Shown one piece after another: positions 16,467 through 26,510 of a stretch of 64,000 nucleotides of DNA; positions within the stretch are counted from its first letter, which is position 1, and every line of letters begins with the position of its first letter. The notes below the pieces were generated by a model. The model did no database searches. It saw only the letters and a list, made by a program, of their open reading frames with translations, and had not been told where the DNA came from. The translations under genes were made by a program, and so were the position numbers. Source of the stretch: Spirosoma agri (GTDB lineage: Bacteria; Bacteroidota; Bacteroidia; Cytophagales; Spirosomataceae); assembly GCF_010747415.1 (NCBI RefSeq), contig NZ_JAAGNZ010000001.1, positions 248,001-312,000 of the forward strand, written 5' to 3'.

Positions 16467-19400
16467 TTAAAAATCACCGGTTATACCAACTGAAATCACG
16501 CGGGGCGATGGCCAATGACCGTTATCGACGCCACGTTCCTGAATGTTCGCTCCGGTTATATCCGGATCAAGACCTGAATAACTGGTGATCGTAAACAGAT
16601 TCTGACCACTTACATACAGCCGAACATTGCGGACGCTTAGTTTGGTGAGCAGCGTTTTCTGGAAGGTGTAGCCTACTTCCACATTGCGTAGCCGGACGTA
16701 GGACGCATTTTCGAGCCAGCGATCGGTGTAGGAAAAATTGTTGGAAATGATACCCTGATCACCCGATTCAAGGCCGATACGCGGGTCATTGGTACCGGTA
16801 TTCGTCGATGACCACGGGTTCACATCGCCCCGGAAGTTGGTGTTCTGGTAGGTGTCCAGACTGCGCCGTACGTCGTTGTACACCGTATAGCCAAACACGC
16901 CGATGAACTGCACATTCACGCTGAACTGTTTGTAGCTCCCGTTAAACTGAGCACCCGCCTGGAGCTTTGGCCAGGGAGAGCCCACAAACTGCCGGTCGTC
17001 GTTCTGGGTAATCTGTCCGTCGCCGTTGGTGTCCACGTAGCGAATGTCGCCGGGTTTGGCATTAGGCTGAATCAGCGCGCCGTTCGGACCTCGGTAGTTG
17101 TTGACATCTTCCTGCGTCTGAAAAATACCCGCCGTTTTCAGCACATACCACTGGCCAACGGGACGGCCCACCTGCGAACGGGTATTGCCACTCTGGATGT
17201 AATTCACGTCCTGCCCCTGGTTACCTACGTTCTCGATCCGGTTCTTGATGGTGGTGAAATTTCCCGATACATCCCATTTGAACGGGTTTTTGTTGTTCCG
17301 GTACGTTAGCGAGAACTCAAATCCCTGGTTGCGGATCGACGCCGTATTGACGTACGGATTTCCCTGAAGATTACCCAGATAACCCGGCACCGCCAGATTC
17401 AGAATAGCATCCGATGAGAGCGAATTGTAATAGTTGATTTCGGTCGAGATGCGGTTGTTGAGAAAGCTGGCCGTTACGCCGTAGTTCTGCGACAGTCGCT
17501 GCTCCCAGCGCAGATCGGGGTTGGCCAGCTGGGCCTGATAAGCCCCAACGTTGGGCGTTTGATCGACCCCGAAAATGGTACGGGGATTGTTGTTGATGAA
17601 GGCCGTGTACGGAAATGAGCCCAATGTCGGAACAACAATGCCAAGCTTCCCATATGAGGCACTAAGTTTCAGGTCCGAAATCCAGTCGGCGTGGAAAAAC
17701 TTCTCCTCACTGATACGCCAAGCTCCGGCAACCGACGGGAAGAAACCGGTGCGGTAGTTGGCTCCAAATCGTGAATCCTGATCGACCCGACCGGTCAACG
17801 TCAGCAAATACCGGTCATTGTAGGTATAGTTGAGCCGGCCCAGATACCCCAGAATCCGGTAATCGGTTCCGGTACCACCGGCGGAGTTCGAGGTACCCGT
17901 TGCGGCATCGATCGTGCTGAAATACTGTCCGCCTGAGGTCGCCAGATTTGTCCGGGAGCCCGTCGTATTATCCCGCCGGGCGGTTTGCTGACTGATCCCG
18001 ACAACGCCATTGATGCTGTGCAGGCCAACCGTTTTGTTGAAATTCAATGTGTGCTCGAACAACAGGCTGTAGTATCGCGACCGATCTTCGCTAACTGAAC
18101 TGGGGACCGGTGAGGCACTATACTGGTAGACACCAAGCTGACGGAGCCCCTGATTATAGTCGAAACTCGCTTCCAGACCCGCATTGGCGCGGTAAGACAG
18201 CCAATCGGTCAGCTTCACGTCCAGATAGGCATTCCCGACCAGTTTGGCAAAGTTACTTTTGTTTGTAGACAGGTTGCGGGCGGCTACGGGGTTAAACGCA
18301 TAAGTGATCGCATCCGGATTCGTGCCAATGCCGTAGCCACCCGGATTACTGGCGTTGATGTAGCGCGGGTCCTGCACCGGAATGACGGGCAGCATGGTGG
18401 CCATGTCGTAAATCGGGTTGATGCCTGCCGGTGGGTTCTGAATGTTCGAGTTTGTCAGCACAACGTTCTCGCCAACCGTGAACCGCCCCAGCTCACTCCG
18501 TGTATTGATGCGCAGACTCGCCCGGTCGAACGTACTGCCGATCACATAGCCCTCATTTTTGAAGTAACTTCCCGAAATCAGATACGAACTGGTCTTCGTG
18601 CCTCCCGACAGGGTCAGGTTGTAGTCCTGTAAACTGCCCGTATGCAGGACCTGGTCTTGCCAGTTAGTGTTGATGTTCGGGTTAAACGTGCCCGTGGCTA
18701 CGCTGGATGGTGGGGTCTGACCGGAGTTCTGATACTGTTGTCGTTGAAGGGCTGCAAAGGCGGAAGCATCGGTGACGTTCCAGCGTTTGTAAATGTCCTG
18801 CGCGCCATATTTTGCCGAAAACGACACGCGGGCCGGCCCTTCCTTGCCCTGTTTGGTGGTAATGATAATCACCCCATTTGCGGCTCTCGACCCGTAAATG
18901 GCGGCTGCCGACGCATCTTTCAGCACCTGGATCGATTCGATATCATCATTGTTGATGGTCGGGTTCGCATCGGCGATCATGCCGTCAATCACGTAGAGTG
19001 GATCGGTATTCAGAAAGCTGGCAACGCCCCGGATCTGAATCGACGCCTGCTGACCCGGCACGCCCGTGTTTCGCACCGTAACGCCCGGCGACAGCCCCTG
19101 AATGGATTCGGCCAGGGAGTTTGCTGTCACTTTATTGGATTGAGCGGGATTGATCACATCGTTAGCGCCCGTCACGTCCCGTTTGCGAATCGTCTGATAC
19201 CCAATCACAACGACTTCGGTGAGCGACCGGGCGTCTGGCACCAGTTTAACGCTGACCGTCGTGCCATTGGCAAGCGATACATCCTGCGTGGTGTAGCCAA
19301 CACTCGACACCGTAAGCGTTGTCGCGTTGTCGGCTACGTTCAGCGAGAAATTACCATTGGCGTCGGTCGTCGTGCCGTTTTGCCGGTCCGGCGTTCCGGT

Positions 19401-19694
19401 ACTTTTTTCGATGACCGATGCCCCCGGCAGGCCGGTGTTGTTTTCGTCCAGCACCTGACCGGTAATTTGTTTCACCACGGCCGGCGAAGGACGTCTAAAT
19501 GGAGCACCATTGTTCGGAGCCATCGCAACAAACGGACTCTGTTGCTGGCGGGATTCTATTGGCCCTTGAGCTACGTTGATTCTGTCGGGTTTGATATCGG
19601 TCTGCATCAGCCGTTGTGCCATTGAGAGCTGGGCAATGCTGGTCAAACTAAACCCCAGTAGCAAAACGGACAAGGGTACATAGCGGTTTTTCAT
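16467..19694 (-). CDS. SusC/RagA-family TonB-dependent outer-membrane transporter
   Basis: A 1075-residue SusC homologue that imports glycan oligomers through a 22-strand barrel using TonB energy. The start is the ATG at 19694 (signal MKNRYVPLSVLLLGFSLTSI); an upstream in-frame extension to 19805 has no signal. A carboxypeptidase-regulatory-like domain (TGQVLDENNTGLPGASV) comes first. Then come the TonB-box region, the plug (SIQIRGVASFLNTDPLYVID and IESIQVLKDASAAAIYGSRA) and the barrel. It is the first gene of the SusC-SusD-GH43 locus. About 1.7 kb of non-coding DNA lies upstream. No sigma/anti-sigma pair is adjacent. Confidence 0.96.
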   Translation of the reverse strand: MKNRYVPLSVLLLGFSLTSIAQLSMAQRLMQTDIKPDRINVAQGPIESRQQQSPFVAMAPNNGAPFRRPSPAVVKQITGQVLDENNTGLPGASVIEKSTGTPDRQNGTTTDANGNFSLNVADNATTLTVSSVGYTTQDVSLANGTTVSVKLVPDARSLTEVVVIGYQTIRKRDVTGANDVINPAQSNKVTANSLAESIQGLSPGVTVRNTGVPGQQASIQIRGVASFLNTDPLYVIDGMIADANPTINNDDIESIQVLKDASAAAIYGSRAANGVIIITTKQGKEGPARVSFSAKYGAQDIYKRWNVTDASAFAALQRQQYQNSGQTPPSSVATGTFNPNINTNWQDQVLHTGSLQDYNLTLSGGTKTSSYLISGSYFKNEGYVIGSTFDRASLRINTRSELGRFTVGENVVLTNSNIQNPPAGINPIYDMATMLPVIPVQDPRYINASNPGGYGIGTNPDAITYAFNPVAARNLSTNKSNFAKLVGNAYLDVKLTDWLSYRANAGLEASFDYNQGLRQLGVYQYSASPVPSSVSEDRSRYYSLLFEHTLNFNKTVGLHSINGVVGISQQTARRDNTTGSRTNLATSGGQYFSTIDAATGTSNSAGGTGTDYRILGYLGRLNYTYNDRYLLTLTGRVDQDSRFGANYRTGFFPSVAGAWRISEEKFFHADWISDLKLSASYGKLGIVVPTLGSFPYTAFINNNPRTIFGVDQTPNVGAYQAQLANPDLRWEQRLSQNYGVTASFLNNRISTEINYYNSLSSDAILNLAVPGYLGNLQGNPYVNTASIRNQGFEFSLTYRNNKNPFKWDVSGNFTTIKNRIENVGNQGQDVNYIQSGNTRSQVGRPVGQWYVLKTAGIFQTQEDVNNYRGPNGALIQPNAKPGDIRYVDTNGDGQITQNDDRQFVGSPWPKLQAGAQFNGSYKQFSVNVQFIGVFGYTVYNDVRRSLDTYQNTNFRGDVNPWSSTNTGTNDPRIGLESGDQGIISNNFSYTDRWLENASYVRLRNVEVGYTFQKTLLTKLSVRNVRLYVSGQNLFTITSYSGLDPDITGANIQERGVDNGHWPSPRVISVGITGDF

Positions 19695-20380
19695 AAAATT
19701 GAGCGGCTTGTTGAGTAGGCAGATAACGTTTGCGGATGATAAACGGGAGCAGTCGCTACCGATAGATTTAGGTATTGACCAGTCATTAGCTGATAAGAAG
19801 GCCAACGAACGTACAGTTGCTGGAGTATTATTAATTTATCGCCGGTAGGGTATATTTGATTTATAAGCAGCTATAAACGTAGCGTACGGTAATCGGTCGG
19901 TCGATTTTAGCGTGAGTGCTAATTGATCGTAGATTGGTTTGGTTTGCGACGCGTGGCTGACCAGTTCACGTTAGTTCTCTGGTAAAAAATTACAAAAAAA
20001 TGGGTGAATAACAACAAAATAAGAAGGCCTAAGTATCTAACAAACTGTAGACACGAAGGGTGAAAAAGCGAATTGCGTTGTGAGGCAACGGTCATATGAA
20101 TGATTTTGTCGATTGGTACGAAACCGGCCGTCACCCCGCCATTACGGGTATCGTATAACGGTATTCGATTGCTTACGTTAGCTCATCGACTAAAGATTAG
20201 TGCTGGACAAAAGGCTTTCGTAGTGCTGATGTTTTGAGCATAATCAGCCCATTGTCAAGAATTTTTTAGTGGTCTTTTTCAAACGCTTGCCAACCAAGGC
20301 CAGCCACGCAATTCGTTCTAGTTGGTCCAAATCCTCACTGTTACACACAGTTCAGTATGCGTCAGGTTATGTACGGAGAA
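19695..20380. other. Non-coding region upstream of the SusC-SusD-GH43 locus
   Basis: No gene is supportable here on either strand; short frames (for example minus 19919-20134) are not family-like. The part nearest 19695 must hold the leader and promoter of the minus-strand SusC gene, but I cannot place a clear TAnnTTTG box. Confidence 0.5.
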
Positions 20381-20410
20381 GAATATAATGACTGATAGAC
20401 GAACAACAAG

Positions 20411-20840
20411 GCCTGGTTGGTAACCGGGCTTTTGTTTGTCTTCAGGAGTGAGTAAAGGTATCAGGCAGGAATTTTCTGGCGTAATATGCAGTGGATAAAG
20501 GTAACCATAGAGACAGGCCCGGTTCGACAGACTGGGTTTTGCTTTGCCCCGAATCCTCATCAAGCCCAACTCCTATATGCTGACCCGGTTAGAGACATGG
20601 AGAAATCTTTCAGGTAGTACAGACAAGGCCCGTTCATATTGTACGGGTTTTTCTATGCCGAATTTCTCAGGTGATTGACGGGTTGATGAGCTACAGGTTG
20701 TTAAACCGAAATTCGAGAATGTCGACTTACTAGCGCCGTTATCTCACCAAAATGGCCGCTTCATTAACGCTATTGTTCAGTAAAGTAATTCATAAACGTA
20801 TAGACAGATAGGACAAGGCCTGACCCATGGTCGGGCTTTT
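20411..20840 (+). repeat. Array of four terminator-like hairpins
   Basis: Four hairpins follow one another on the plus strand, each led by a variant of GACAAGGCC and followed by four or five T. H1 is GCCTGGTT/AACCGGGC (20411-20429). H2 is CCCGGT/ACTGGG (20518-20536). H3 is CCCGT/ACGGG (20629-20647). H4 is GCCTGACC/GGTCGGGC (20818-20836). The first three are spaced about 107 and 111 bases apart, and the fourth follows after about 190. The intervening DNA has no long frame. They could end a series of small RNAs or be decayed duplicates of one terminator. Confidence 0.65.
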
Positions 20841-21435
20841 GTTTTACTTATCCCATACTCTTTTTGGGTTACCAGGCCCAGCGGAACGGGAGTCAACTGA
20901 TCCCTGAGCCAAACGAAACGTATCAATCTGTAGCTTTTGTCAACATCTGACAGCTGTTGAGTTGGCGGTGTCCGCAAATTTTTTCGAAATCCTGCACTAC
21001 TATTGTTGACCGATAAAACGCTGTTTATCTAGATAAAAGCAAAGCATTGCCTTAATAAGTGCTATTCTGTAGATGTAATAGGCTATAACAGTATATCTCG
21101 ATAGACTAATAGGTAAATGACTGTCTATCAGATTTTTGCAAAAATGTTTGCATAGAAAAAAAACGTAACCCACCTTTGTTCACTGATCCATAAGCGTTGT
21201 ACTAAGTTGTCTTGTGGAACAGGCGAACCATGAACGTAGTCAATCGAATTGTTGCGTGTGCCGATCCCGGCTTTCAGACCAGCAACTCCTTTCTTCAGCT
21301 TATGCGTTGTTGTCACTAACACACGCTGGCAGTTTCTTGACCTGGTCTACCGGCAAGTGCTGCTGATTTGATTCGCCAGACAAAACACGACATCAACTTA
21401 TTGTTCGTAAAAATCACCCAGTTAACCTAACTAGA

Positions 21436-21460
21436 CACTTATATTCTATTTAATATATAG
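21436..21460 (+). promoter_or_regulatory. Shared upstream element, copy A
   Basis: A 25-base AT-rich element made of CACTTATA, T, TCTATTT, two bases and TATATAG. The same element with 22 of 25 bases identical is at 31650-31674. Copy A lies 24 bases before the ACT-domain gene that opens the SusCD-DoxX-SoxDC operon; copy B precedes the next SusC gene. It is probably a promoter or operator common to both units. Confidence 0.6.
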
Positions 21461-21483
21461 ATTAATAGTACTAATGAAAAGCC

Positions 21484-21765
21484 ATGAATGTTAACACTAA
21501 TGCTATTGATTGGTACCAGGTAAGCTACGCAATCACTGGATTCGACCGGCCGAGTTTTGTCCGAGATATTGCCGAGGTCATTCCCCAAGACGACACCTGT
21601 CAACTCACTCAGCTTTGTTTTGAAGCGGATGGAGTACGGGCGAGTGGATGGCTGACTGTCCGGGTGCAACAAAAGCAGGGATTTATAACCATAGACAATC
21701 GGCTGCGCGCTGTGCGGGGGATCGTAAGCGTAAAAGCGGATCAGTCTCAGTTTGCCAACTCTTGA
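21484..21765 (+). CDS. Small ACT-domain protein
   Basis: A 93-residue stand-alone protein whose whole length fits one ACT fold. It opens with YQVSYAITGFDRPSFVRDIA (residues about 11-30), where D-R-P-x-F/L-V is the usual turn before helix 1. It continues with a strand reading ASGWLTVRVQQ and closes with IDNRLRAVRGIVSVK. ACT domains bind amino acids or other small ligands and regulate enzymes; here there is no attached enzyme. It lies immediately downstream of the shared element (copy A) and about 266 bases before SusC, so it may be cotranscribed and sense a nutrient. This link is inference. Confidence 0.75.
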   Translation: MNVNTNAIDWYQVSYAITGFDRPSFVRDIAEVIPQDDTCQLTQLCFEADGVRASGWLTVRVQQKQGFITIDNRLRAVRGIVSVKADQSQFANS

Positions 21766-22031
21766 TAAGCAACGAAACGCGCACATCTTGCCGTACTCAT
21801 TTTCTCACTAATCCAACGAGTTCTACCATGACAATTCCCCAGATGACTAGCTGAAGTAGCCAATTACCACGGCAGTAGCCGCACGCGCATCGGTGCATAA
21901 AAAACCGGAACGGCGCCAACCGTCCCGGCCAGTCACAATAAGACAGCAATCGCCGAAGCAATTTTCAGTGCCAATAGGTGCTTCCAACACCCACTGGTCT
22001 GCCTCATTTCTCATGTAACCATCGCAAAGTA

Positions 22032-25000
22032 ATGACAAAAGCTCTATTCCTGTGGGGATTAAGCCTAATAATTCCATTTTCAGTACTGGCACAATCAAAC
22101 GCGCCGACCATTAATGCCACGATCAATGGCCGAATCAATGACCAGCGAACTCAGGAGCCATTGATCGGTGCCACCGTCTTGATCAAAGGAACGACCAACG
22201 GGGCAACGGCTGATACCAAGGGTCGATTTGTGCTGAAAACCGGCCAAAAACTTCCCTTCACGCTGGTCGTAAGTTACATTGGATACCAGTCGAAAGAAGT
22301 CGTTGCCGAAGGAACGACCATCAATATCGATCTGGCTGCCGATGCCAAGCAACTCTCCGAAGTCGCCGTTGTGGGCTATGGCACTGTCGAACGGAAGAAC
22401 CTGATCGGGTCACTCTCTAAAATTGATCCTACCGATACAAAATTGATTCCGGTCGGCAGTGTCGATGCCCAGCTACAGGGTAAAGTAGTGGGTGTCCAGA
22501 TTTCCAGTGCAACGGGTGTGCCGGGCGAAAAGGTGAATATCCGGGTGCGGGGAGCCACCTCCATCAACGGCAGCAACGATCCGCTTTATGTGGTCGATGG
22601 GGTGTTTATAAACAACAATAGTCTGCAAACCATCGGTACGGGTGGTAAAGCGACTTCACCCATCGCCGATATCAATCCATCGGACATTGAACGGATCGAC
22701 GTGTTAAAAGACGCCGAAGCAACGGCTTTGTACGGTTCGCGTGGGGCGAATGGTGTGGTACTGATCACCACCAAGCGTGGATCATTCGGCCAAAAACCGA
22801 CTATCAATTTGAGTGTGTCGGCTGGCGCAGCGAAAGCGGCCAAACTCTGGGATCTGACTACGGGTCCTGAACACGCTACGTTAGTGAATGAGTGGTGGAT
22901 CAATACCGGCAACGATGACCCGACGCTGAAACGAACGTTCGAAAATCGCCCATTCCGGCCGGTTGCCGAAGGTGGACGGGGTTTACCCGAAGAGCAAAAA
23001 ACGTATGACCGCCTGGGTGAACTGTTCCGCACGGCCCAGCTCCGAAACTACGATCTCTCCCTGACGGGCGGCACCCAAACGACCAAATATTACATTGGCG
23101 GGGGCTTCAACAAACAGGACGCCATCATCAAGCCGGTCACATTTGATCGGGCCAGTTTCAAGGTCAATCTTGATCAACAAGTAAACGACAACGTGCAAGT
23201 GGGCGTGAGCAATACGTTCACCCGGACGTACCGGAACCAGGCGCGGGCGGGCGATGGTCCCGCCGGGGGGCTGTTGCAGGCGGCTCTGCATACGCCAACG
23301 TACCTGTCGCCGGTCAATGATCAGGGTGTGTTGGTGGGTCGGGCCGGATTCGATAACCTGACTTTACTGCTTAACAACTATGCCGTTAACACGACAAGTC
23401 TGCGGTACATCGGTAATCTGTACGCTGATGCGCAACTCCTGCCGGGCCTGAAATTTCGCACCAGTGTTGGCATCGATTACAACAATTACAACGAATCAGA
23501 ATACTGGAATTCATTGCTCATTGCGGGTAGTCCAAACGGCTTTGCTACCTCAACCGTCAGCCAATACACAACCTGGCTCAATGAACAGACGCTTACCTAC
23601 CGCAAACGGATCGGGTCTAACCATTCCTTCGGCGCGTTGGTGGGCAATACCCTTCAAAGCGATAACTTGACCCGGACGTATGCCGAAGGCCGTGGCTTCC
23701 CAAATAACTCGTTCACCCAGATTTCGTCGGCGGCCACAACGGCCAGTTCACAAAACTGGACGAAAAGTACGCTGGCTTCGTTTTTCGGTAAGGTCGATTA
23801 CAATTTTGGCGGTAAGTACCTCCTCGATGCCAGCCTGCGGGCCGATGGTTCATCTCGGTTCGGTTCGTCGCGCAAATGGGGGTATTTCCCCGCCGTGGGA
23901 GCCGCCTGGCGCATCAAACAGGAAGATTTTCTACGAAACAACGCCGTTATCAGCGATTTGAAACTGCGGGCCAGCTGGGGCGTGACCGGCAATCAGAATG
24001 GCATCGGTAATTTTGCCGCTCAAGGGCTATGGATGGGGGGAACCGGCTACCAGGGCAGTCCCGGAATTTCACCGCAGCAGTTGGGTAACCCGGATTTACA
24101 GTGGGAACGTACGCGGCAACTGAACGCTGGTCTGGACGCTTCGCTGTTCAATGACCGGATAAGTGTTGAGTTCAATGTGTACAACAAATACACGACTAAC
24201 GGGCTCATGCAACTGGCCTTACCCGGCACGACAGGCTTTAGTAATTATTGGAGCAATAAGGCCGAGATCAGCAATAAAGGCTTTGAGTTCGGGCTGAACA
24301 CGGTCAACATTCAGCGGGGCGGATTAACCTGGAGCACAAGCTTCAACGTCGCTCAGAACGTCAACCGAATTGAGAAGCTAGCCACTCCGCTCCGCTACGG
24401 AAGCCGCGATCTGATCCTGCAACAGCAAGGCACCCCGCTTTATTCATTCTGGGTCTATAAGCAGCTTAATGTCGATCCACAGACGGGGAACGTGGTGTAC
24501 GAGGATGTCAACAAAGACGGACAAATCACCGTTGCCGACCGGCAGATATTGGGTAGCATCTGGCCAAAATTCTTCGGTGGATTGACCAATACGCTGACGT
24601 ATCGGGGTTTTGATGTCAATCTGTTTTTTGCTTACCAGTACGGTAACAAGATTTACAACCACAACAAGTTTTTTGGCGAAGGCGGTGGTGCACGTGATGC
24701 CGCTCGAATCATTTTTGCCTCCAATCTGGCCCGCTGGCAGAAACCCGGCGACATCACCGACGTACCCCGTCCCGATGGAATCAATGTCAACAACTACCGC
24801 GATGGGGGCAGTCGCTGGCTCGAAGATGGGTCGTTTCTCCGGCTACGATCGCTCACAATCGGCTATACGTTTCCCAAAGAGCTTACACGTCGATTTGGCC
24901 TTCAAGGTTTACGCGTATACGCGGTTGGCACTAACCTCTGGCTATTAACTAAATACACCGGTCTTGATCCCGAATCGAGCGCCAGCAGCGACCCTAACTC

Positions 25001-25070
25001 ACAGGGTATTGACCTGGGTACGCCCCCGCAACCTGTTGGTTTACAGGGGGGAATTAGTGTAACGCTGTAA
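22032..25070 (+). CDS. SusC/RagA-family TonB-dependent outer-membrane transporter
   Basis: A 1012-residue SusC homologue. ATG at 22032 is chosen because it gives the signal peptide MTKALFLWGLSLIIPFSVLA; the frame extends upstream to 21978 without one. The order is carboxypeptidase-regulatory-like domain (INGRINDQRTQEPLIGATV), plug (NIRVRGATSINGSNDPLYVV and DIERIDVLKDAEATALYGSR), then the beta-barrel ending GGISVTL. It is paired with the SusD gene 84 bases downstream. The genes that follow (DoxX-like proteins, cytochrome c, sulfite dehydrogenase) contain no glycoside hydrolase, so the cargo may not be a simple polysaccharide. Confidence 0.95.
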   Translation: MTKALFLWGLSLIIPFSVLAQSNAPTINATINGRINDQRTQEPLIGATVLIKGTTNGATADTKGRFVLKTGQKLPFTLVVSYIGYQSKEVVAEGTTINIDLAADAKQLSEVAVVGYGTVERKNLIGSLSKIDPTDTKLIPVGSVDAQLQGKVVGVQISSATGVPGEKVNIRVRGATSINGSNDPLYVVDGVFINNNSLQTIGTGGKATSPIADINPSDIERIDVLKDAEATALYGSRGANGVVLITTKRGSFGQKPTINLSVSAGAAKAAKLWDLTTGPEHATLVNEWWINTGNDDPTLKRTFENRPFRPVAEGGRGLPEEQKTYDRLGELFRTAQLRNYDLSLTGGTQTTKYYIGGGFNKQDAIIKPVTFDRASFKVNLDQQVNDNVQVGVSNTFTRTYRNQARAGDGPAGGLLQAALHTPTYLSPVNDQGVLVGRAGFDNLTLLLNNYAVNTTSLRYIGNLYADAQLLPGLKFRTSVGIDYNNYNESEYWNSLLIAGSPNGFATSTVSQYTTWLNEQTLTYRKRIGSNHSFGALVGNTLQSDNLTRTYAEGRGFPNNSFTQISSAATTASSQNWTKSTLASFFGKVDYNFGGKYLLDASLRADGSSRFGSSRKWGYFPAVGAAWRIKQEDFLRNNAVISDLKLRASWGVTGNQNGIGNFAAQGLWMGGTGYQGSPGISPQQLGNPDLQWERTRQLNAGLDASLFNDRISVEFNVYNKYTTNGLMQLALPGTTGFSNYWSNKAEISNKGFEFGLNTVNIQRGGLTWSTSFNVAQNVNRIEKLATPLRYGSRDLILQQQGTPLYSFWVYKQLNVDPQTGNVVYEDVNKDGQITVADRQILGSIWPKFFGGLTNTLTYRGFDVNLFFAYQYGNKIYNHNKFFGEGGGARDAARIIFASNLARWQKPGDITDVPRPDGINVNNYRDGGSRWLEDGSFLRLRSLTIGYTFPKELTRRFGLQGLRVYAVGTNLWLLTKYTGLDPESSASSDPNSQGIDLGTPPQPVGLQGGISVTL

Positions 25071-25154
25071 TTCAGATCGTCAGTTCTAGGGACCGGACCG
25101 CCGTCGGATCACCGACGCGGGGCCGCTTCAAAATAGGGCTAAAACCTCACAAGT

Positions 25155-26498
25155 ATGAACGCTACAAAAGTTATTTTTTCGCTGCTCCTGCTGCTGACGG
25201 TCAGTAGTTGCGCTAAATTTCTGGACGTAAAACCGCTGGAGTCCATCTCCGACGCGGTAACGATAACCGATCAAAATTCGGCGCTGACGGCCCTGCGGGG
25301 TGTCTACAGCGCGCTGGCTAGTGGCGATTATTACGGCACTAGTTTTCAGTCCATTGGTTACCTGTCGGGCGATAACGTTCAGTGGACGGGCTCTCAGTCG
25401 CAGGTGCAGGAGTTCATCAATCATAAAGTCAACGCCGATAATTCAACCATTGCAAGCGTCTGGATCGCGATTTATCGAACGATCAACCGGGCAAACAATG
25501 TCCTGGCGAAGGTGCCGACCGTTACCGATCCGGCGTTGACAACAGACCTGAAAAACCAATACCTGGGTGAAGCCTATTTTATTCGGGCACTGGCTTATTT
25601 CGATCTGGCAAGGACCTTCGGCGGTGTGCCGCTGATCACCAGTCCAACGGTCAAGCCAACGGACAACGTAGGTGTCAAGCGGAGCAGTCAGGCTGAGACG
25701 TACGCGCAGGCATTACGCGACCTCGAAACTGCTGAATCGCTCCTGCCTGCCACCACCGATCGTTACCGGGCTACTCGAAAAACGGTCTGGGCGTTGAAAG
25801 CCCGCTATTACCTGTACCAAAACGAGTGGGCTAAAGCGGAAGAACAGGCCACGAAGTTGATCAGTGAGACCACAAACTACCAGCTGCTGAAACCGTTCAG
25901 TGCGTTTTTTGCCAGCGATGCGCGGGGTACGGCGGAGTCGGTATTTGAACTGTTTTATAATGGAACAACCGAAGTGAACAACCACCGCAATCAGTGGCAG
26001 GCCCAGACCAATGGTGGCACCCGGCAATGGGCTCCCAACGATGCCCTGGTGACCTTGCTTACTACGCCCGCGACTGGTGGTACCCGTAGTACGCTCATCG
26101 CGAAAGACAACCAGAACCGCTGGTACGGCAACCTGTATTACCGTAATCCGGCTTCCGATCCGTCATACATCATTCGTATTGCCGAACTCTACCTGATCCG
26201 GGCCGAAGCCCGTGCTCAACAGGATAAGTTATCGGGTTCCTTGGCTGATCTGAACGCCGTTCGCGACCGGGCGGGACTGGCCACCACCACCGCGGCCACC
26301 AAAGACGCGGCCCTGCTGGCCATCGAAAACGAGCGTCGGGTCGAGTTCGCATTAGAGCCGCACCGCTGGTTCGACCTGGTTCGGACGGATCGCGCTAAGG
26401 ACGTATTGAACGTAACTGATTCCAAACGGTATCTGCTGCCCATTCCCGTTCAGCAACTGCTGTCGGACCCGACACTTGAGCAAAATCCTGGCTATTAA
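25155..26498 (+). CDS. SusD/RagB-family outer-membrane lipoprotein
   Basis: A 447-residue SusD homologue, on the short side for the family. It has a lipoprotein signal (LLLLLTVSSC, Cys about 19) followed by AKFLDVKPLES. TPR-like helices include YLGEAYFIRALAYFDLARTF. The C-terminal signature is FALEPHRWFDLVRTD and LPIPVQQLLSDPTLEQNPGY. It forms the extracellular lid of the SusC transporter upstream. Only 12 bases separate it from the first DoxX-like gene, so uptake and the downstream membrane/redox proteins are probably made together. Confidence 0.95.
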   Translation: MNATKVIFSLLLLLTVSSCAKFLDVKPLESISDAVTITDQNSALTALRGVYSALASGDYYGTSFQSIGYLSGDNVQWTGSQSQVQEFINHKVNADNSTIASVWIAIYRTINRANNVLAKVPTVTDPALTTDLKNQYLGEAYFIRALAYFDLARTFGGVPLITSPTVKPTDNVGVKRSSQAETYAQALRDLETAESLLPATTDRYRATRKTVWALKARYYLYQNEWAKAEEQATKLISETTNYQLLKPFSAFFASDARGTAESVFELFYNGTTEVNNHRNQWQAQTNGGTRQWAPNDALVTLLTTPATGGTRSTLIAKDNQNRWYGNLYYRNPASDPSYIIRIAELYLIRAEARAQQDKLSGSLADLNAVRDRAGLATTTAATKDAALLAIENERRVEFALEPHRWFDLVRTDRAKDVLNVTDSKRYLLPIPVQQLLSDPTLEQNPGY

Positions 26499-26510
26499 AC
26501 TCCGTAAACT

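Noticed and set aside
18642-19625. Long 327-codon plus-strand frame inside SusC
   Set aside because: It lies antisense to a strong SusC coding region and shows His/Arg/Gly-rich composition typical of shadow frames.
20411-20840. CRISPR array
   Set aside because: Repeats are short, imperfect hairpins with variable, unequal spacers, no cas genes are near, and no exact repeats of 25-40 bases exist.
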